A stretch of DNA of 64,000 nt from Sphingopyxis sp. QXT-31. GTDB lineage: Bacteria > Pseudomonadota > Alphaproteobacteria > Sphingomonadales > Sphingomonadaceae. Below the pieces are notes generated by a model, which saw only the letters and a list, made by a program, of their open reading frames with translations, was not told where the DNA came from and did not search any database. Shown one piece after another: positions 1 to 11,859 of the stretch. How positions within the stretch are numbered: position 1 is the first letter of the stretch; each line of letters starts with the position of its first letter. A program made the translations under genes and the position numbers. The stretch spans positions 3,162,001 to 3,226,000 of the forward strand of contig NZ_CP019449.1 of the NCBI RefSeq assembly GCF_001984035.1, in the 5' to 3' direction.

Positions 1-2067
1 ACGTCGCAGGGCGGCAACCCGGTCGATCTCGACCTCATTCCGTCGAGCGCGATCGAGCGCATCGAAGTGCTGCGCGACGGTGCCTCGGCGCAATATGGCT
101 CGGATGCGATCGCGGGTGTGATCAACGTCATCCTGAAGACCAATGACTCGGGCGGCAAGGCAGCCCTCGAGGCGGGCCAGCGCTATGGTCGCGACGGCAG
201 CGGCAGCGATGGCGAAACCATCTCAGGCAGCGTCTCGCACGGCTTCGCGCTCGGCGACGGCGGTTCGTTCACACTGTCGGTCGAAGGCAAGAAGGCCAAT
301 GCCGCCGTGCGCAACACCGACGTAACCGGGGCGCTTTATTTCCCGCTCGCCGGCGGTGTACCCGATCCGCGCGAACTCACCGCCAATCGCCGCACCTATC
401 AAGGCGGCCTCCCCGACGTGAAGGACGTCAAGGTCGCGCAAACGCTCGTCCTGCCGCTCGGCAACGTCACCTTCTATTCGGATGGCACCTTCGGCTATCG
501 CGACGCGCGCGTCGGCCAGGCCGGCCGCCGCCCGAACAGCAACCAGAACATCATCCAGATCTATCCCGACGGCTTCACGCCTTACTACACGCTGCAGGAA
601 ACCGACTTCCAATTCACCGGCGGCCTTCGCGGCGAGACTGCGGGCTGGAACATCGATCTCAGCAGCACCTATGGCCGCAACTATGCCAAGAATGGCGCCG
701 AAAATACGCTCAACGCGTCGCTCGGCCCGTCGAGCCCGACCGAGTTCAAGACCTTCAGCTCGGCGTTCGACCAGTGGACGAACAATCTCGACCTGACGCG
801 TCGTATCGAGTTCGACGGCGAGACGGCACTCCAGGTCTCGCTCGGCGCCGAGTATCGCTACGAGAATTACGTCACCAAGCCGCTCGACGTCGAAAGCTAC
901 CGGGCCGGGGGCTATTTCTATCCGACCGGTCCGCTCGCCGGACGCCCGGCACAGGTCGGTGCACAGGGCGCGATCGTCGTTACCCCCGAGGATGCGGCGA
1001 ACATCAACCGCAACATCTGGGCGGGTTATGTCGATCTCGCGCTGGACGTCAGCCCCCGCTTCCTCGTCACCGCGGCGGGGCGCTTCGAGCATTTCGACGA
1101 CAGCTCGGGCAGCGTCTTCAGCGGCAAGGTGAGCGCACGCTATGAGCTGACCGACTGGCTCGCACTGCGAGGTGCGTTCAGCAACGGCTTCCGCGCCCCC
1201 TCGCTGGCGCAGCAGGACTTCGCGCAGACCTCGACGTCGATCAATCTTGTCGGCGGCGTCTATATCCCGGTGCTCACCAAGATCGTGAAGACCAACTCGG
1301 CGGTCGCGCAGGCGCTCGGTGCGCAGCCACTCAAGCCGGAGAAGTCGAAGAACTACAGCCTCGGCTTCACGCTGACGCCGGCGTCGGGTCTCTCGCTCTC
1401 GGTCGATGCCTATCAGATCGATCTCGACGACCGCATCACCCTCACCGGCCTGTTGTCGGGCACGGGGATCCGGAACATCCTGATCGCAAACGGCTTCTCG
1501 GGTGACCAGTCGGTGCGCTTCTTCACCAACGCCGTCGACACGCGCACGCGCGGCGTCGATGTCGTGGGCACCTATGCGTTCGACGTCGGCAGTGCCGGAC
1601 GCCTGCGCACGAGCGTCGGCTTCAACTATAATGACACCGACATCAGGAAGATCGCAGCCAACCCGAGCGAACTCGCGGGCCTCGGCCTGACCCTGTTCGA
1701 CCGGCGCACCCAGGGCTGGTTCACCTCGACTCCGAAGACCAAGCTGATCCTCGGCGCCAACTTCGAATCCGGTCCCTTCACGATTAACGTCAAGGAAACG
1801 CGCTACGACAAATTCAAGTCGCTCGATAATCTCGTCGGCGGCCTTCCCGTCAACGACCAGAGCTTCGGCGCCAAGTGGATCACCGATCTCGAGGTCTCCT
1901 ACGGCGTGACCGAGAAGTTTCGGGTCGCCGCGGGCGCCTATAATATTTTCGACGTCTATCCCGACCGCACGACCGTCGCCAACACCATCGGGCTCGCCCC
2001 CTATGGCGCCGGACCGTTCGGTCAATATGGCGGCTATTATTATGGCCGGATTTCGCTCGATTTCTGA
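1..2067 (+). CDS. TonB-dependent outer-membrane receptor, 5' end missing
   Basis: The frame is open from base 1, so the gene begins upstream of the window; 688 residues are visible. The first residues carry the end of the plug domain (IERIEVLRDGASAQYGSDAIAGVINV), the classic TonB plug signature. The rest is a 22-strand-type beta barrel rich in aromatic strands and ends in GRISLDF with a terminal Phe, as expected for BAM-inserted barrels. The signal peptide and TonB box are outside the window. It should import a siderophore, glycan or other large ligand; the substrate cannot be told. An FG-GAP/ASPIC protein follows 27 bp downstream, a pairing that suggests co-expression. Confidence 0.95.
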   Translation, partial: TSQGGNPVDLDLIPSSAIERIEVLRDGASAQYGSDAIAGVINVILKTNDSGGKAALEAGQRYGRDGSGSDGETISGSVSHGFALGDGGSFTLSVEGKKANAAVRNTDVTGALYFPLAGGVPDPRELTANRRTYQGGLPDVKDVKVAQTLVLPLGNVTFYSDGTFGYRDARVGQAGRRPNSNQNIIQIYPDGFTPYYTLQETDFQFTGGLRGETAGWNIDLSSTYGRNYAKNGAENTLNASLGPSSPTEFKTFSSAFDQWTNNLDLTRRIEFDGETALQVSLGAEYRYENYVTKPLDVESYRAGGYFYPTGPLAGRPAQVGAQGAIVVTPEDAANINRNIWAGYVDLALDVSPRFLVTAAGRFEHFDDSSGSVFSGKVSARYELTDWLALRGAFSNGFRAPSLAQQDFAQTSTSINLVGGVYIPVLTKIVKTNSAVAQALGAQPLKPEKSKNYSLGFTLTPASGLSLSVDAYQIDLDDRITLTGLLSGTGIRNILIANGFSGDQSVRFFTNAVDTRTRGVDVVGTYAFDVGSAGRLRTSVGFNYNDTDIRKIAANPSELAGLGLTLFDRRTQGWFTSTPKTKLILGANFESGPFTINVKETRYDKFKSLDNLVGGLPVNDQSFGAKWITDLEVSYGVTEKFRVAAGAYNIFDVYPDRTTVANTIGLAPYGAGPFGQYGGYYYGRISLDF

Positions 2068-2094
2068 TCCCCACCATCCTCAGGAGTCCGCATC

Positions 2095-3585
2095 ATGCGC
2101 GATGAACTGATGCGGATCCTGTCCTGGGCCGTCCTGTCGACCGGCATTGCCGGCGGCGGGACGGCCGGGACGGCCGGTCCCGCCTTCACACCCGTCCAGA
2201 CCGCCGATTTCGCCATTCCCGGCTCGCTCTCCAACAGCTGGGCAGATTTCGACCGCGATGGCGACCTCGACCTCGCCGTGTCGATCAAGACTGGCGAGAT
2301 TCGCCTCTACCGCAACGATCGCGGAACCCTCACCAACATCGGTGCCGCCATGGGCCTTCCCGTCTCCGGCGCCGAGATGCGCGGTCTGTCATGGGGCGAC
2401 TATGACGGCGATGGTTGGTTCGATCTCTATGCCGGCGCCACCAAGGCAACCGAAGCCAACCTTCTGTTCCGCAATGAGAGCGGCCGCCGCTTCGTCCGCC
2501 AAGACCTCACCCCCGTCGCTCCCGGCCGCTCGGCGCGCCAATCGAGCTGGGTCGATTTCGACAATGACGGCGACCTCGATCTCTTCGCCTCGAACCGCTC
2601 GGGTCCGAACGCGCTGTTCCGTCAGGACGCGGGCCGTTTCGTGCGCGTCGACGCCGAACAGGCAGGCGACGACGCGCGGCCGACCGTGGGTGCCTGCTGG
2701 TTCGATTACGACCGCGATGGCGATCTCGATCTCTTCCTTGCCAACCAGGCCGGCGCAACCGACGCGTTGTGGCGCAACGACGGCGGGCGCTTCGTCGACG
2801 TCGCTCCCGCGCTCGGTATGGACCGCCCCGGACGTCTGGCCGAAGATGGCAGCGTCGGCTGCGCGGTTGGCGACTTTGACAATGACGGCGAACTCGACTT
2901 GTTCGTCGCGAGCTACGGCGTCAACAGCCTCTACCGCAACAAGGGCGACGGCAACTTCGAGAATGTCGCGCCGCAGCTCGGTCTCGCGGAGGATAATCAT
3001 GCCGTCGGCGCCGCTTGGGGCGATTTCGACAATGACGGCTGGCTCGATCTCTTCGTCGCCGCCTACACCGGCAAGTCGGGCGCGCAGCAGCCCGCGAACC
3101 GCCTCTACCGCAACCTCGGCGGCAAGGGCTTCGAAAACATCCTGCCCGCCGGCTCCGCGCTCGATGTCGCGGACCACGGCGTCCAGTGGATCGACTATGA
3201 CCGCGACGGCGCGCTCGATCTCTCGGTGACACGCGGATACACCGCGACCGGCGGCCATTTCCTCTTCCATAACGATCTGGACAAGCAAACCGCCCGCCGC
3301 AGCCTTTCCGTGCGCGTACTCGACAAGGCCGGGCGCTTCACCCGCCTGGGCGCCGAGGTGCGGCTCTACGACGCCGTAGGCAAGATCATCGCGACGCGTC
3401 AGGTTTCGACCGGCGAGGGCTATAATTCGCAAGGAACGCAGCCGCTTCACTTCGGCCTCGCCTCCATGACACCGGTGACCGTCGAAGTCACTTTCATGGA
3501 CGAGGCCGGTCGCAAGACACGGCGTCTCGAGCATGTCCGCCCGGAGCGCTATGCCGGGACCGAACTCATGATCCGTGAGCGGTAG
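2095..3585 (+). CDS. Secreted FG-GAP/VCBS repeat protein with ASPIC/UnbV C-terminus (CRTAC1-like)
   Basis: 496 residues. A hydrophobic, Gly/Ala-rich N-terminus resembles an export signal. Seven repeats with the calcium-binding core D-x-D-x-D-G-x-x-D-L (for example DFDRDGDLDL and DFDNDGWLDL) predict a beta-propeller. The last ~95 residues (from about RRSLSVRVLDKAG) resemble the ASPIC/UnbV domain. An AGGAG at about -8 supports the ATG; a second in-frame ATG lies five codons on. Position directly after the TonB receptor suggests a surface or periplasmic partner in ligand capture. That role is inferred; no catalytic residues are visible. Confidence 0.9.
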   Translation: MRDELMRILSWAVLSTGIAGGGTAGTAGPAFTPVQTADFAIPGSLSNSWADFDRDGDLDLAVSIKTGEIRLYRNDRGTLTNIGAAMGLPVSGAEMRGLSWGDYDGDGWFDLYAGATKATEANLLFRNESGRRFVRQDLTPVAPGRSARQSSWVDFDNDGDLDLFASNRSGPNALFRQDAGRFVRVDAEQAGDDARPTVGACWFDYDRDGDLDLFLANQAGATDALWRNDGGRFVDVAPALGMDRPGRLAEDGSVGCAVGDFDNDGELDLFVASYGVNSLYRNKGDGNFENVAPQLGLAEDNHAVGAAWGDFDNDGWLDLFVAAYTGKSGAQQPANRLYRNLGGKGFENILPAGSALDVADHGVQWIDYDRDGALDLSVTRGYTATGGHFLFHNDLDKQTARRSLSVRVLDKAGRFTRLGAEVRLYDAVGKIIATRQVSTGEGYNSQGTQPLHFGLASMTPVTVEVTFMDEAGRKTRRLEHVRPERYAGTELMIRER

Positions 3586-3840
3586 CCCCGGCGGGCGATG
3601 CGGCTTTAATCCGGTTGCCCGAATGGGCTCCATGAACTGTGACCGCGTATGAACGGCCCTGCGCTGGCAAACGGTTTCGAAGGTCAGCACGGCCTGCTGG
3701 TTGGCGCAGCCTTACGCCTGCCTTTGAAGCGGCTCTGCTATCGTCGCCGACGATGCTCTCCTTGGCTTTGCGCACCAAGGCAAGGTTGTTGTCGATCAGA
3801 GAGGTCGCTCTACCTGACGCGGAGACGACATTCGCCGCGC

Positions 3841-4146
3841 CTAGCCTCGCCAGTGACGGCCCCGGTGATGATGATGCTGTCGCCTCTTCTGGTAGCGCCG
3901 TTCGTATCGATCGCGCCGCTCGTCCCGATGAGCATTGCCGCGATAACGGGAATCGTAGGAACGATAGCCCCGGTCGTGGTCATAAGTGGGGACGCTGTGC
4001 CGAGCGGGCCGGTAATCGCGGTCATGTCCGCGCGGAGCATCATGGCTGCCACTCCAGCCGCCACGATCACCATGATGTTGAGCCATTGCGGTGCCCGGTA
4101 TCGCAAATGCGAGCAGCGCCGCCGCGAACTGCACGAATTTTCGCAT
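3841..4146 (-). CDS. Small secreted His/Arg/Tyr-rich protein
   Basis: 101 residues. A clean Sec signal peptide (MRKFVQFAAALLAFAIPGTAMA, cleaved after AMA) precedes a mature part made almost wholly of His, Arg, Tyr, Asp and Gly, with HHGDRGG near the start and a QHHHHRGRHWRG tail. AGGAG lies 8 nt before the ATG, which argues that this is a real gene. It is the last gene of the minus-strand metal cluster. The composition suggests periplasmic metal or anionic-ligand binding, similar in style to RcnB-like proteins, but no family is recognised with certainty. Confidence 0.7.
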   Translation of the reverse strand: MRKFVQFAAALLAFAIPGTAMAQHHGDRGGWSGSHDAPRGHDRDYRPARHSVPTYDHDRGYRSYDSRYRGNAHRDERRDRYERRYQKRRQHHHHRGRHWRG

Positions 4147-4337
4147 GTCTGTCTCTCCTTTTTATGACCTGCAAACTCCCCCTTCGTCATTGAACGCACT
4201 GTGAATATCGCGCCCGAACACGAGCCGGTGGATCACTCGGGCCAGTGCTGCGGCAGGACGAGTTGCTGGCGCGGCTCGCTTACCCCGTCCAAGGGACACC
4301 CCGCTCCCGGCAGAAGAGCCAAGCGCGGGGCGCCGGC

Positions 4338-4982
4338 TCATTGCCCCATCGCCGCGACCACGGACTGAACCTTCGCCTCGACCTGTTCGGGGCTGGGCTG
4401 CACAAGCATCTCGCCATTGACGAAGAAGGTTGGGGTGCCGCGGACACCGACTGCTCGCGCGTCGGCGATGTCCTGCTCCATCCAGGCCATCGCATCGGCG
4501 GTCGGCATCGCGCGCGCCTTCGCGACGTTGAGGCCGGCCTTCTCGGCGGCAGCCCAGGCGCCGTCCATCTTGCCGTCATGCCAGTCGGGCTGCGCCTCGA
4601 GCAGCGCGGCCGTCACCGGCTCGAGCTTGCCCTGCACGCGCGCGGCTTCGAGGATCACGATCGCCTCGGCCGAGCCGGGATGAAGCGGCAGGTAGCGCAT
4701 CACGAGACGCACATCCTTGGGATATTTGGCAACGATGCCCTTCACCGTCGGATAGAAGGCGCGGCAGGCCTCGCACGAGGGGTCGAAGAATTCGACGATG
4801 GTGACGGGCGCATTCTTGGGGCCGATAATTGGCGAGTGCGGACGAATGAGGCTGTCGACGGGCCCTGCCACGACCTTTTTCGTGGGTTCGCCCTCGGCGG
4901 TTCCGCTGTAGAGTATCGCGCCGCCGGTGAAGGCGAGGGCCGAGAAGACAAGCGTGGCAACGACACCGATACGTCTGTTCAT
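4338..4982 (-). CDS. DsbA-family thioredoxin-fold disulfide oxidoreductase
   Basis: 214 residues. An N-terminal hydrophobic segment (about 7-25) is a signal peptide or anchor. A thioredoxin fold follows with the redox site C70-E-A-C73 and a cis-proline loop (GVRGTPTFFVNG, about residue 188). A helical insert lies between the two, as in DsbA, Com1 and ScsC-type proteins. The ATG overlaps the stop codon of the upstream dsbB-like gene by 4 bp, so the two are translationally coupled and probably form an oxidase pair. Located in a metal-efflux cluster, it may protect or oxidise envelope proteins under metal stress (inference). Confidence 0.92.
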   Translation of the reverse strand: MNRRIGVVATLVFSALAFTGGAILYSGTAEGEPTKKVVAGPVDSLIRPHSPIIGPKNAPVTIVEFFDPSCEACRAFYPTVKGIVAKYPKDVRLVMRYLPLHPGSAEAIVILEAARVQGKLEPVTAALLEAQPDWHDGKMDGAWAAAEKAGLNVAKARAMPTADAMAWMEQDIADARAVGVRGTPTFFVNGEMLVQPSPEQVEAKVQSVVAAMGQ

Positions 4983-5308
4983 GATTTCAGTCTCCTTTGG
5001 AAAGTCAGCAAGAGGGTGAGGATCGAAGCGAAGGCGGCGAGCGACAGCAGGGGCAGCGGCACCCCTCCGATCGCCATGCTCTCGCCCGAGCAGGACGGGC
5101 CGCCGGTGCAGGGGACGATCGGGGCCGGAATGACGCCGACGTAGAGCAGGCTATGATAGAGGGCGATGAGGCCGCCTCCCGCTGCCAGCGCCAGCCCGTA
5201 AGGCACAACGGCGCGGTCCGACTTGAAGGCGGCGATGCCGAGAATGATCGCAAGCGGGAACATGAAGGCGCGCTGAAACCAGCAGAGGTCGCACGGCGCC
5301 TGGCCCAT
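4979..5308 (-). CDS. DsbB-like quinone-dependent disulfide oxidase; N-terminus uncertain
   Basis: From the only canonical start in frame (ATG at 5306-5308) the product is 109 residues with the DsbB signature CDLCWFQR, two or three membrane helices and a second periplasmic Cys pair in PCTGGPSC. The expected first helix (AIALLSSLAVLFVGEV) is encoded immediately upstream in the same frame, but no ATG, GTG or TTG occurs between 5308 and the in-frame stop at 5537-5539. The true start may therefore be a rare codon (ATT, ATA or CTG) just after the SRPBCC stop at 5410, or the gene is damaged. It overlaps the DsbA-like gene by 4 bp. It would reoxidise DsbA and pass electrons to quinone. Confidence 0.75.
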   Translation of the reverse strand: MGQAPCDLCWFQRAFMFPLAIILGIAAFKSDRAVVPYGLALAAGGGLIALYHSLLYVGVIPAPIVPCTGGPSCSGESMAIGGVPLPLLSLAAFASILTLLLTFQRRLKS

Positions 5309-5409
5309 GACCTCGCCGACAAAGAGAACGGCGAGGCTCGACAGGAGCGCAATCGCCCATGCCGCGCCGAGCGGCCGCCATTTATGAGGCGCGAGAAGCG
5401 GAAAGCTCG

Positions 5410-5895
5410 TTATCGCCGGCCACCTTTGAACTTGGGCTTCGGTCGGCGCGGCAGGGATTGCGGCTTGCTGTATTTGGACTTGAGATAGCTGAGCAGGATG
5501 CCGTCGATCGACGCGAGCATCCTTTGAAAGCTCGTCTTAATGCCGGGAAGCCGGAGCCAGGCAAAGGGTCCGCGGCAGCGATAGCGATGGAGGAATTTGG
5601 TACCTTCCGGCGTCCGGGTCAGGATATAGCTCTCCTCGAACTGGAGGATGAAGCTCGGCTTGACGTCGAGTATCAGCTCCTCCCCGGGACGCGCGGAAAG
5701 GACCGTCGCAGACACTTCGAGAAACTTGGGCTTGTGCGGATCCATGCGCATCGAATAGCGGATCGCGATCGGATCCTCGGCCAATCGCTCGATGCGGACA
5801 TAGGGATTCCATATCCGGTGGTTCTCGAAGTCGCCGAGGACCGCCCATATCTGTTCCGGACTATAGGGGAGGTCATGCTCCCGCTCGAACTCCAT
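5410..5895 (-). CDS. SRPBCC (START-like) domain protein
   Basis: 161 residues. A helix-grip pattern starts near the N-terminus (YSPEQIWAVLGDFENHRIWNPYV), with the Trp-Asn-Pro motif typical of polyketide-cyclase/SRPBCC proteins, and a long C-terminal helix followed by a basic Lys/Arg/Pro tail. There is no signal peptide, so it is probably cytosolic with a hydrophobic ligand pocket. It lies 13 bp after the RND pump gene and just before dsbB. A second SRPBCC gene stands on the other side of the ATPase/RND pair. The ligand is unknown. Confidence 0.85.
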   Translation of the reverse strand: MEFEREHDLPYSPEQIWAVLGDFENHRIWNPYVRIERLAEDPIAIRYSMRMDPHKPKFLEVSATVLSARPGEELILDVKPSFILQFEESYILTRTPEGTKFLHRYRCRGPFAWLRLPGIKTSFQRMLASIDGILLSYLKSKYSKPQSLPRRPKPKFKGGRR

Positions 5896-5908
5896 CAGCT
5901 TAACTCCT

Positions 5909-8900
5909 CTATCGATCGGCGACCGGGCCTTGCGCCGCGCCGATGTCGGTGGCCCCCGCGGGCAAGGGATCGGCGTGCGCGCCGCCGGTCGTGAACCAGC
6001 GGCGCAGGCGCGGGGCCATCCGGCGTTCGAAGCCCGCCGCGAGACTGAAGGATGCCGGTACGATTAGCAGCGTCAGCATCGTCGACAGGATGAGCCCGCC
6101 GATCACGGTGACCGCCATCGGCGCGCGCCATGCGCCGTCGCCGGTGAGCGATAGCGCGGTCGGGATCATGCCCGCGACCATCGCGACCGTGGTCATCAGG
6201 ATCGGCTGCGCGCGCTTGTGTCCGGCGTCGACGATCGCTTCGTCGCGCGGCACGCCGGACGCCATTTCCTCGATCGCGAAGTCGACGAGCAGGATGCTGT
6301 TCTTGCCGACGATACCGAGCAGCATCAGCACGCCGATGAAGACGGGGAGCGACAGCGGATAGCCGGTCAAGAGCAGCGCGATCGCGCCGCCGAGCGGAGC
6401 GAGCAGGAGCGAGCCCATGTTGACGAAGGGCGGGATGATCTTGCGATAGAGCAAGATCAGCACAGCGAGCACGAGGAAGATGCCCGACACCACCGCGATC
6501 GCGAAGTTGCGCAGCATCTCGGCCTGCCACTTGGCGCTCCCGAGCACCAGCCGGGCGACCCCGGCGGGCAGCGTCTTGAGCGCCGGCAGCGCCTCGACCT
6601 TTTCCATCGCCTGACCGGTCACGAGACCTGGAGCAAGGTCGGCCCCGATGGTGAGTTGGCGCACCTGGTTGGTGCGATTGATCTGGGTCGGGCCGGCGCC
6701 GAAGCCGATCTCGGCCACGACCGACAGCGGCACCGTTCCCCCGTTCCGGGTCGGAACTGGCATATTGCGGAGCGTATCGAGCCGCTCGCGCGCGCTTTCC
6801 GCAAGCGCGACGCGGACGGGGATTTGCCGGTCGGACAGCGAGAATTTCGCGCTATTCTGGTCGATCTCGCCAAGCGTCGCGACGCGGATCGACTGGCTGA
6901 GAGCCTGGGTGGTGACGCCAAGCTGCGCGGCGAGCGCGAAGCGCGGGCGAATGACGATCTCGGGACGCTGAAGATTGCCCTCGACGCGCGGCGAGCGGAT
7001 TTCCTTAACCTTGGCCATTTCGGCAAGCAGCCGGTTGCCGACATCTTCGAGCTTCTTCGGGTCGTCGCTGCCGAGCGTGATCGAGATGTCCCGGCTGCTC
7101 CCGCCACCGCCGCCATGCTGCGACTGGAAGTTGATGCGAGCATCGGGAACCGCAGCCAGCCGCGGCGCGCGATCCTTTTCGAACTCGGTGGAGGTGAGCT
7201 CGCGGTCCTTGCGCAATTTCAGATACACTGTCGCTGTGCCGACATCGATCCGCGACAAGGCGGACTCGACGAGCGAATCGCGCTTCATGAGATCGGTCAC
7301 CTCGTCGGCCACCGCCTCGGTCTGTTCGAGCGTTGCCCCCGGTGCGAGCTGGATGGCGACGCGGCTCGTGTCGGAATCGATCGAAGGCTGGAAGGTCATC
7401 GGCAGCAACGAGAAGCTGAAGATGGTCGCGAAGAGCGCAAGTACCCCGATACCGACGACCCAGAGCCGGTGATCCTTGAGATAGGCGAGCCATTTCCAGC
7501 GACCGCCTCGGGCGCGGGCGGCGTCGGCGGCCCGGGTATCGAGGCTCCAGCGCAGGACGCGCATATAGGTGTCGATAAGTGGGCCTTCGCCATGCTTCTG
7601 CGGACCCTGCGCGGCAAGAAAATACGCCGCGAGCATCGGCGTGATCAGGCGCGCGACCGCGAGGCTCATCAGCACCGCCGCGACGACGGTCAGCCCGAAA
7701 TTCTTGAAATATTGCCCGGCTACCCCCGGCATCAGCCCGACGGGCAAGAAGACCGCGACGATCGTCATGGTGGTCGCGAGCACCGCAAGGCCGATCTCAT
7801 CGGCGGCGTCAATCGAAGCCTGATAAGCCGATTTGCCCATCCGCATGTGGCGCACGATATTCTCGATCTCGACGATCGCGTCGTCGACCAGCACGCCGGC
7901 AACGAGGCTGAGCGCGAGCAGCGTCATCATGTTGAGCGAGAAGCCCATCAGGTCCATGAAGAGGAAGGTCGGGACCGCCGAGAGCGGGATCGCGAGCGCC
8001 GAGATCAAGGTGGCGCGCCAGTCGCGCAGGAAGAGGAAGACGACGACGACCGCGAGAATCGCGCCCTCGACCATCGCGTTGATCGCCGAATGATATTGGC
8101 CCTTGGTATATTCGATATCGCTGAACAGCTCGGTGAATTTGACCTTGGGGTTTTCCTTCTCGAGCTTGCGCAGCTCCTCGACCGCCGCGTCATAGACGGT
8201 GACATCGGAGGCACCCTTCGCGCGCTCGAACCCGAAGGTCAGCACCTGCCGTCCGTCCTGCTTAGAGACTGAGCGCTGCTCGGCATAGAGATCCTTGACC
8301 TCAGCGATGTCCGCGAGGCGCACGGTGCGGTTGGTGCCGACCGAAATGAGGGTTTCGCCGAGCGCGTTTGCGCTGCTCGCATTGCCGAGGATGCGCACCG
8401 CCTGCTCCGATCCAGCGACCTCCATCCGGCCGCCCGCAGCGTTGACGTTGAGCTGGACGAGCTGGGTGTTCACCGCGGCGGCGGTGAGGCCATAGGCGCG
8501 CATGCGTTCGGGGTTGAGGATGACGCGGATTTCGCGGCTCACGCCGCCCCGTCGATACGCGTCGCCCATGCCGGGGACGGCGATCAGCCGCTTGGCGACG
8601 ACATTATCGACATACCAGCTCAACTCTTCGAGCGTCATATCGGTGGCCGAAGCCGACCAATAGGCAAGCGTGTTGCCCGAGGTCGACAGGCGGATGACCT
8701 GCGGTTCGAGGATGCCGTTCGGGAGGTTGCTGCGGATCTGGGTGATCTTGTCGCGGATGTCGGTGACCGCGCGGTCGATCGGCGTCCCGATCGCGAACTG
8801 GACGAAGGTCTGCGACTGGCCCTCGGTGACGGTCGAGTTGAGCTCGTCGATCCCTTCGATCGTGCGCACCGCGGCCTCGACGCGCTGGGTGACCTGCGTT

Positions 8901-9088
8901 TCGAGTTCGGTGGGTGCGGCGCCCGGCTGCGCGATGATGACGATCGCCCCCGGAAAATCGATGTCGGGATCGCTCTGCACCCCCATCATGAGGAAGGAGA
9001 CGATTCCCGCCACGGTCAGACCGAAGAACATGACGAGCGGCGGGATCGGATTCCGGATGGACCAGGCCGAGATATTCTTGAAGTTCAT
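5909..9088 (-). CDS. RND efflux permease, HAE1-type (AcrB/MexB-like)
   Basis: 1059 residues, normal length for inner-membrane RND pumps. N-terminal TM1, a large periplasmic porter domain, six central TM helices, a second porter half and six C-terminal helices are visible. TM4 carries the paired proton-relay aspartates in GVLVDDAIVEIENI, the pattern of hydrophobe/drug (HAE1) pumps rather than the single-Asp metal (HME) type. GGGGAG precedes the ATG. No membrane-fusion or outer-membrane partner gene is adjacent; it sits between a Zn/Cd ATPase and an SRPBCC gene. It may borrow the CzcB/CzcC proteins encoded upstream or partners elsewhere. Confidence 0.93.
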   Translation of the reverse strand: MNFKNISAWSIRNPIPPLVMFFGLTVAGIVSFLMMGVQSDPDIDFPGAIVIIAQPGAAPTELETQVTQRVEAAVRTIEGIDELNSTVTEGQSQTFVQFAIGTPIDRAVTDIRDKITQIRSNLPNGILEPQVIRLSTSGNTLAYWSASATDMTLEELSWYVDNVVAKRLIAVPGMGDAYRRGGVSREIRVILNPERMRAYGLTAAAVNTQLVQLNVNAAGGRMEVAGSEQAVRILGNASSANALGETLISVGTNRTVRLADIAEVKDLYAEQRSVSKQDGRQVLTFGFERAKGASDVTVYDAAVEELRKLEKENPKVKFTELFSDIEYTKGQYHSAINAMVEGAILAVVVVFLFLRDWRATLISALAIPLSAVPTFLFMDLMGFSLNMMTLLALSLVAGVLVDDAIVEIENIVRHMRMGKSAYQASIDAADEIGLAVLATTMTIVAVFLPVGLMPGVAGQYFKNFGLTVVAAVLMSLAVARLITPMLAAYFLAAQGPQKHGEGPLIDTYMRVLRWSLDTRAADAARARGGRWKWLAYLKDHRLWVVGIGVLALFATIFSFSLLPMTFQPSIDSDTSRVAIQLAPGATLEQTEAVADEVTDLMKRDSLVESALSRIDVGTATVYLKLRKDRELTSTEFEKDRAPRLAAVPDARINFQSQHGGGGGSSRDISITLGSDDPKKLEDVGNRLLAEMAKVKEIRSPRVEGNLQRPEIVIRPRFALAAQLGVTTQALSQSIRVATLGEIDQNSAKFSLSDRQIPVRVALAESARERLDTLRNMPVPTRNGGTVPLSVVAEIGFGAGPTQINRTNQVRQLTIGADLAPGLVTGQAMEKVEALPALKTLPAGVARLVLGSAKWQAEMLRNFAIAVVSGIFLVLAVLILLYRKIIPPFVNMGSLLLAPLGGAIALLLTGYPLSLPVFIGVLMLLGIVGKNSILLVDFAIEEMASGVPRDEAIVDAGHKRAQPILMTTVAMVAGMIPTALSLTGDGAWRAPMAVTVIGGLILSTMLTLLIVPASFSLAAGFERRMAPRLRRWFTTGGAHADPLPAGATDIGAAQGPVADR

Positions 9089-9132
9089 CCGCTCTCCCCT
9101 TTCCGGTCTCGCCTCGCCGCCGCGCCGGCCTC

Positions 9133-11673
<2,541 letters not shown>

Positions 11674-11698
11674 GATGCAATCCTTTTTTCCATCTGAT

Positions 11699-11781
11699 CC
11701 GGGAGGGTCAGGCAATGTCCGGCCCTCCCGGAAGGATGAGGTGCGGGAGTCTTGGTGGGACGCGACCCACTCCCGCACCTC
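11699..11781. repeat. Two inverted repeats in the leader between the SRPBCC and P-type ATPase genes
   Basis: CCGGGAGGG (11699-11707) pairs with CCCTCCCGG (11723-11731) across a 15-nt spacer, and GAGGTGCGGGAGT (11738-11750) pairs perfectly with ACTCCCGCACCTC (11769-11781). Both lie in the 186-bp gap upstream of the ATPase gene. They could be mRNA stem-loops, an attenuator, or the terminator of the upstream gene; no run of T follows, so a simple intrinsic terminator is unlikely. Confidence 0.5.
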
Positions 11782-11859
11782 CTTGACCGCCAGTGACCCT
11801 CGACCGGGTGGCGGGGGCAAGGAGCCAAGGGCTCCCGGCGGCCAAGATCTCATTGTCCC

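Noticed and set aside
223..2025. 600-residue antisense ORF opposite the TonB receptor
   Set aside because: Shadow of a high-GC gene: Arg/Ala/Glu-rich, no domain, no ribosome-binding site.
3586..3840. Possible transposase or other gene remnant after the FG-GAP gene
   Set aside because: Frames on both strands are short with no family motif or inverted ends; nothing could be supported.
6218..8272. 684-residue plus-strand ORF inside the RND pump
   Set aside because: Mirror of the pump codons, low complexity (Arg, Glu, Asp, His), no start signal.
11674..11853. 60-residue N-terminal extension of the P1B ATPase frame
   Set aside because: Reads through two hairpins, has no domain match, and ATG 11673 has a good ribosome-binding site.
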